DNA of 17,489 nt from B1SED10-16 sp046498365 (GTDB taxonomy: Bacteria > Desulfobacterota > Desulfobacteria > Desulfobacterales > Desulfosalsimonadaceae): the NCBI GenBank assembly GCA_046498365.1, contig JAWOAV010000063.1, forward strand, positions 1 to 17,489. Reading direction: 5' to 3'. The position numbers and the translations under genes were made by a program. Below, piece after piece: positions 13,024 through 17,489 of this stretch; positions within the stretch are counted from its first letter, which is position 1; the number at the start of each line of letters is the position of its first letter. The notes below the pieces were generated by a model. The model saw only the letters and a program-made list of their open reading frames with translations. It was not told the DNA's origin and searched no databases.

Positions 13024-16000
13024 ATGCCTGTTTCAATACGTGTGAAGCAATACCCGGAGCCAGGAAAACGGATGCTCCTGTTTCGCGGTGATGTCGTCCG
13101 GTTCCGGCTGGTTGTTGAAAACCCGGGCAGCGGTACGGGATGGCTGCGGACCAATATCGGCCAGGGGCACGTGACCCGCAGGGAGATCATTGCGGAGGTG
13201 GATGAAAATGAATCTCCCATGCACCATGATTGGTTCGACCTCTCCATGGCGGCGGGCGAAAATGGTTTCGAACTGATCCTGCCGCTTTGCGAAGTCGGGC
13301 ATTTTGAGGCCAAGTGTTACTTTCTGCCCGACGGGGGGCAACCGGTTTGGCCGCCGGGCCAGAATTGCCATATCAATGTGGAGCCGGCCGAATCGGTTTG
13401 CGCCAATACGGTGTATAATGCCTTCATCCGGCAGTTCGGGCCCAACAAGAAAGAACGGCGAAGGCCGCCCGCTGACATTGATTTTGAAAAATTCGACGCG
13501 GAAGGGTACACCCTGATTCCGCCGTCGGGAACTTTTCGCAGCTTCAAAAAAGAGCTTGACTTTATCATCGACGAGTTAGGCTGCCGCTATATCCAGCTTC
13601 TTCCCATCAACCCGACGCCGACCACGTACGGCCGAATGGGGCGTTTCGGGAGCCCGTATGCCTCCCAGAGCTTCCGGCTCGTGGACACCGCCCTTGCGGA
13701 GTTCGACCTGAAAGCGACGCCCATGGAGCAGTTCATCGAGCTTGTGGACGCTATACACAGCCGCCATGCACGGGTCATCCTGGATATCGCCATCAACCAC
13801 ACAGGGTGGGGCGCCCGGCTTCATGAAATGTATCCCCGCTGGCTGAAACGGGACGAAGATGGAAAAATTGAAATGCCAGGGGCATGGGGTGTCCTGTGGG
13901 AAGACCTGACCCGGCTGGATTATTCCCGGAAAGAACTCTGGCGTTTTATGGCCATGGTGTTCCTGACGTGGTGCCGCCGGGGCGTTGACGGTTTCCGATG
14001 CGATGCCGGATACATGATACCGGCGCCCGCATGGCGTTATATTGTTGCACGGGTGAGGGAGCAGTACCCGGACACCCTGTTTTTTCTGGAAGGACTCGGC
14101 GGAAAAATCAGCGTTACCAGGGACCTTTTGAATACGGCCAATCTCAATTGGGCATATTCAGAGCTTTTTCAGAACTACGACAGGGGACAGATCCATCATT
14201 ACATGCCGGAGGCAATCGATATATCGGCCACTGACGGGGTCATGGTCAATTTCGCAGAGACCCATGACAATCCCCGCCTGGCGGCGGTCTCGACAACGTA
14301 TGCAAAAATGCGGACCACCATTTGCGCCATGTTTTCCAACAGCGGCGGGTTTGCATTTGCAAACGGGGTGGAGTGGTTCGCAACGGAAAAGATTGACGTG
14401 CACGACGCCAATCCGCTCAACTGGGGTGCCGAAGTCAACCAGGTGGATCATATCCGCAGGCTCAACACCATACTCAAAACGCACCCCGCTTTTTTTGACA
14501 ATGTGGCGCAGCAATTTATCGAAAGAAAAGAGGGCAGCTTCCTGGCACTTTTGCGATCCGCCGGCAACGCCGGCAGCCGGGTGTTGATCCTGGTCAACCT
14601 GGATTGCAGCAGTCCGGCAACCGCTTGCTGGGACGTCCAGTTCCCGGGGGACAGGCGGGAGGTTGTTTATGACCTGATTTCCCTGCGTGAATTGACCATC
14701 GAGCAGACACAAGGGGGAAATGCGATCCTGCTTGAGCCGGGGGAAGTGCTCTGCCTGTCGTCCGAAAAAGAGGATATGGCATTGATCAAATCGGCGGAAA
14801 AAGCCCGGCGGCGAGAACCGCAGCGGATTGCCGCACAGCGCTTGAAAAGCAAGGTGCTGGACGTGTACCGGTATTTTTACGGATTGTCGCATATGGAAAA
14901 TTTTGATCCGGAAGCAGAGGCCGCACGGTTGCGGTCGAATCCTGCGGCTTTCTGCCGCAGTCATAATCAAAAAGGGGAAGCACCCGGCGTGATCGCCTGG
15001 CAGTACCCTGCGGATCTGAATCGCCGGGTCATGGTGCCGGCCGGCCACTTTCTGCTGATATCGTCTCCCGTATACTTCGAGGCGCGCCTGGAAGGCGGAG
15101 GGCGGATCGTTGCCATTGAAAAGGGGATGGACAATGATAACGGGGGCTGCTTTGCCCTTTTTTCTCCCCTTTCGGAGGCTCGCGGCCACAGGCATTTACT
15201 TTTGAAATTGACCCTGTACCATGAAAAAACAGGGCATCAGCGCGGATATGTCCATGAAAATGCCCATCTTCTTTACCTGTCGTCGCCGGAAACGGAAGCC
15301 GTCTCCCGGGTGATCCGCCGAGACGCCGTCATGAGTGCCCCTTTCACACTTCTGGAGGCCAATACCATCGGCGGGGTATGCCGGGCATCTTCGTGGTGGG
15401 GGCATCTCGACTCCAAATACGACGCACTTCTGGCCGCCAACATGAATCCGGAAATGCCGGACAACCGGTGGATCATGTTCACCCGGTGCCGGGGGTGGAT
15501 TGTATACCAGGATTATTCCCAGGAAATTCGCACCGACTGCATACGGGAGGTCTCATGGGGATTTCCGGCGGACAAGCGGGGTATTATGCGATGGCGCTAC
15601 AGGATTCCCACCGGGCTGGGACTTCATGTACGGGTAAGCGTGGTCGTTGAAATGGTGGCGGGGATGAACCGGGTCCGCATTCACTTCCACCGGCATTTTA
15701 AAAAAGACAACGACCAGCTCGACGATGCCCTTGCCGTGAGACTCATACTGCGACCGGACATTGAGGACAGGAGCTTTCATGAAACCACGAAAGCGTTTAC
15801 CGGGCCGGAGCAGTCCTTTCCGCAGGCCGTTTCTCCGGGAAAGGATGGATTCGTTTTCTCTCCGGTATCGGACAGGCGCCTGGCTGTGGATATGGCCGGT
15901 GCCGTTTTCGTACGGGAGCCGGAATGGACGTACATGGTTCACAGGCCCCTGGAGGCGGAGAGGGGGATGGATCCCTATTCGGACCTGTTCAGCCCCGGCT

Positions 16001-17340
16001 ATTTCCAGGGAGCGCTGAAAGGAGGGCAAACGCTGGTTCTGGATGCCATGGCAATGCCCGGCGAGGATAAAAAGCCGCTTCTGCCGGCCCATTCGTCTGA
16101 TAAAGGCTTGTGGGAAGTCAAGACCGGCGATTTTTCCCTGTTGGATGCCATGCGCCGGGCAATGGATCATTTTGTCGTGGATCGGCAGCAGCTCAAATCC
16201 GTTATTGCCGGATATCCATGGTTTCTGGATTGGGGGAGGGATTCGCTCATATTCTGCCGCGGACTTGTTGCGGCCGGGCAGACGGATACGGCCCTTGAGA
16301 TCATACAGCTTTTCGGGCAGTTCGAAGAAAACGGCACGCTCCCCAACATGATTTGCGGTGCCGACGCCCGAAACCGGGACACGTCGGACGCCCCTTTGTG
16401 GTTCATCATCGCATGCCGCGATCTTGCGGAAAAGGCCGGATGGAAGGTTCTGGATGCGCCCTGCGGGGGGCGGACAATACGGGAAATCCTGTTTTCCATA
16501 GCAAAAGGATATGTCCGCGGCACAACCAACGGCATACGGGTGGATCCGGATACCGGACTTGTGTTTTCGCCGGCCCACTTCACTTGGATGGATACGAATT
16601 TTCCGGCTGCAACCCCCCGGCAGGGGTTCCCCATTGAAATTCAGGCCCTTTGGTATGCGTCCCTGGTATTCCTGGAGGAGGTCGATCCGCCGAAGGGTTT
16701 GGCGTCGGAAACCGGCATTGATTTCCAACAGATGGCCGGGCGCGTGGCCCAAGCGGCGGCGGACCTCTATTATGACAGGAAAAATGGATTTTTATCGGAC
16801 TGTCTCCATTGCACCAGCGATACTGCGCCGGGGGGGGCGACCGCCGATGACGCGCTGCGCCCGAATCAGCTGTTCGCCATTACGATGGGGCTCATAAACG
16901 ATACGGCAATGTGCGGAGATATCCTTGCCGCCTGCAGTGAGCTGCTGGTGCCGGGGGGCATCCGCAGTCTGGCCGACCGGTCCGTTTCCCATCCCTTGGC
17001 CATTTATCACAACGGGCAGTTGCTTGGCGATCCCTATCACCCCTACAGAGGGCGCTACGAAGGGGACGAGGATGCTTCCCGGAAACCGGCATACCACAAC
17101 GGCACTGCATGGACCTGGGTGTTTCCGTCTTTTTGCGAGGGGTGGGTCCGGGTCTACGGCGTTCGGGGGAGAAAAGCTGCCCTGTCATGGCTTTCCAGCG
17201 CTGCCGGGTTGATCAATGAAGGGTGTATCGGCCACGTGCCGGAGATTCTTGACGGCGACGATCCGCATGTGCAGCGGGGATGCGATGCCCAGGCCTGGAG
17301 TGCAAGCGAATTATACAGGGTGCTGTCCATGCTGCAATAG
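13024..17340 (+). CDS. Bifunctional glycogen debranching enzyme, GH13 + GH133
   Basis: The protein is 1438 aa. A beta-rich N-terminal domain (~1-115) precedes a GH13 alpha-amylase-type barrel (~130-560). Its catalytic set is intact: DIAINHTG (254-261), nucleophile D327 in GFRCDAGY, acid/base E356 in LEGLGG, and D415 in ETHDN. A less clear middle region follows, then a C-terminal GH133 amylo-alpha-1,6-glucosidase module: WFLDWGRDSL (1066-1075), NGTLPNMI (~1102-1109) and TPRQGFPIEIQALWY around E1205. The order matches animal/yeast debranching enzyme, where the first module moves short glucan chains and the second removes the remaining alpha-1,6 glucose. No signal peptide is seen, so it should act on cytoplasmic glycogen. 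ATG 13024 gives the complete N-terminal domain but has only a weak upstream GGGG. It stands alone among unrelated genes; no other glycogen gene is in view. Confidence 0.9.
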   Translation: MPVSIRVKQYPEPGKRMLLFRGDVVRFRLVVENPGSGTGWLRTNIGQGHVTRREIIAEVDENESPMHHDWFDLSMAAGENGFELILPLCEVGHFEAKCYFLPDGGQPVWPPGQNCHINVEPAESVCANTVYNAFIRQFGPNKKERRRPPADIDFEKFDAEGYTLIPPSGTFRSFKKELDFIIDELGCRYIQLLPINPTPTTYGRMGRFGSPYASQSFRLVDTALAEFDLKATPMEQFIELVDAIHSRHARVILDIAINHTGWGARLHEMYPRWLKRDEDGKIEMPGAWGVLWEDLTRLDYSRKELWRFMAMVFLTWCRRGVDGFRCDAGYMIPAPAWRYIVARVREQYPDTLFFLEGLGGKISVTRDLLNTANLNWAYSELFQNYDRGQIHHYMPEAIDISATDGVMVNFAETHDNPRLAAVSTTYAKMRTTICAMFSNSGGFAFANGVEWFATEKIDVHDANPLNWGAEVNQVDHIRRLNTILKTHPAFFDNVAQQFIERKEGSFLALLRSAGNAGSRVLILVNLDCSSPATACWDVQFPGDRREVVYDLISLRELTIEQTQGGNAILLEPGEVLCLSSEKEDMALIKSAEKARRREPQRIAAQRLKSKVLDVYRYFYGLSHMENFDPEAEAARLRSNPAAFCRSHNQKGEAPGVIAWQYPADLNRRVMVPAGHFLLISSPVYFEARLEGGGRIVAIEKGMDNDNGGCFALFSPLSEARGHRHLLLKLTLYHEKTGHQRGYVHENAHLLYLSSPETEAVSRVIRRDAVMSAPFTLLEANTIGGVCRASSWWGHLDSKYDALLAANMNPEMPDNRWIMFTRCRGWIVYQDYSQEIRTDCIREVSWGFPADKRGIMRWRYRIPTGLGLHVRVSVVVEMVAGMNRVRIHFHRHFKKDNDQLDDALAVRLILRPDIEDRSFHETTKAFTGPEQSFPQAVSPGKDGFVFSPVSDRRLAVDMAGAVFVREPEWTYMVHRPLEAERGMDPYSDLFSPGYFQGALKGGQTLVLDAMAMPGEDKKPLLPAHSSDKGLWEVKTGDFSLLDAMRRAMDHFVVDRQQLKSVIAGYPWFLDWGRDSLIFCRGLVAAGQTDTALEIIQLFGQFEENGTLPNMICGADARNRDTSDAPLWFIIACRDLAEKAGWKVLDAPCGGRTIREILFSIAKGYVRGTTNGIRVDPDTGLVFSPAHFTWMDTNFPAATPRQGFPIEIQALWYASLVFLEEVDPPKGLASETGIDFQQMAGRVAQAAADLYYDRKNGFLSDCLHCTSDTAPGGATADDALRPNQLFAITMGLINDTAMCGDILAACSELLVPGGIRSLADRSVSHPLAIYHNGQLLGDPYHPYRGRYEGDEDASRKPAYHNGTAWTWVFPSFCEGWVRVYGVRGRKAALSWLSSAAGLINEGCIGHVPEILDGDDPHVQRGCDAQAWSASELYRVLSMLQ

Positions 17341-17376
17341 AAAGGAAGCCCTCGGCTGCAGCGATATGGGCGGTTT

Positions 17377-17403
17377 GGAAAAGGAGGCTTTTTCCCTTTT
17401 TTT
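17377..17403 (+). terminator. Intrinsic terminator after the debranching-enzyme gene
   Basis: The stem GGAAAAGG (17377-17384) pairs with CTTTTTCC (17388-17395), including one G-U, with a three-base loop. A run of seven T follows at 17397-17403. It begins 37 bases after the stop codon and suits that gene. Confidence 0.65.
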
Positions 17404-17472
17404 CATCAGATTCCATTGGCGATGCCTCGGGAAATGAATTACAGTTAGGTATAACCATCTAAAACAAAAAGC

Positions 17473-17489
17473 CAAGAGAGAGCCCATGA
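17473..17489 (+). other. Probable ribosome binding site and start of a next gene
   Basis: AAGAGAGAG (17474-17482) lies just upstream of ATG at 17486, four bases from the end of the window. The spacing suits translation initiation. The coding sequence itself is outside the window, so nothing can be said about its product. Confidence 0.35.

Noticed and set aside
15553..16752. 399-codon open frame on the - strand
   Set aside because: It lies within the GH133 part of the debranching enzyme gene and has no supporting motif or start signal.

Overview
The window looks like chromosomal sequence from an anaerobic, sulfate-reducer-type Deltaproteobacterium, most likely in or near the Desulfobacterales. 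That is an inference. It rests on an RnfB-type iron-sulfur protein next to an RseC-family protein, a stand-alone AmrS radical SAM gene, an MlaA-MlaC-RND lipid-transport cluster and a high load of long palindromic intergenic repeats. No rRNA, tRNA, CRISPR array, intact insertion sequence or prophage gene was found. Nine complete protein genes are supported.

Layout. 1-756 has no gene and holds two copies (A and B) of a ~200-bp palindromic repeat in opposite orientation, with a separate 57-bp hairpin between them. 757-2685 (+) encodes a class I SAM methyltransferase and an AmrS-family radical SAM enzyme. 2700-5277 (-) encodes an RseC-family membrane protein downstream of an RnfB fused to a glutamate-synthase-small-subunit-like flavoprotein. 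The other rnf genes are not in the window. 5278-5594 is the divergent promoter region. 5595-7752 (+) holds two overlapping nucleoside-salvage genes, a trimeric-type purine nucleoside phosphorylase and an MTA/SAH deaminase. 7838-12155 (+) is mlaA, mlaC and a 12-helix RND/MMPL exporter. 12156-13023 is gene-free and holds two more copies (C and D) of the palindromic repeat, again inverted and again enclosing another palindrome. 13024-17340 (+) is a 1438-residue glycogen debranching enzyme joining a GH13 and a GH133 module. It is followed by a good intrinsic terminator and, at the edge, what looks like the start of another gene.

How the genes may work together. MlaA (outer membrane), MlaC (periplasmic carrier) and the RND protein (inner membrane) form a plausible trans-envelope phospholipid route in which an RND exporter stands where MlaFEDB usually does. 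The deaminase and phosphorylase together could recycle 5'-methylthioadenosine by way of methylthioinosine. RnfB-GltD is probably an electron-transfer flavoprotein.

Most notable points: (1) the four palindromic copies differ in arm sequence, yet each copy stays self-complementary, so the fold appears conserved; (2) MlaA and the RND protein both carry a Phe-Asp-Glu tripeptide repeat built from different DNA units; (3) a different palindromic repeat lies inside the 5' end of the mlaA reading frame, ahead of the apparent signal peptide.
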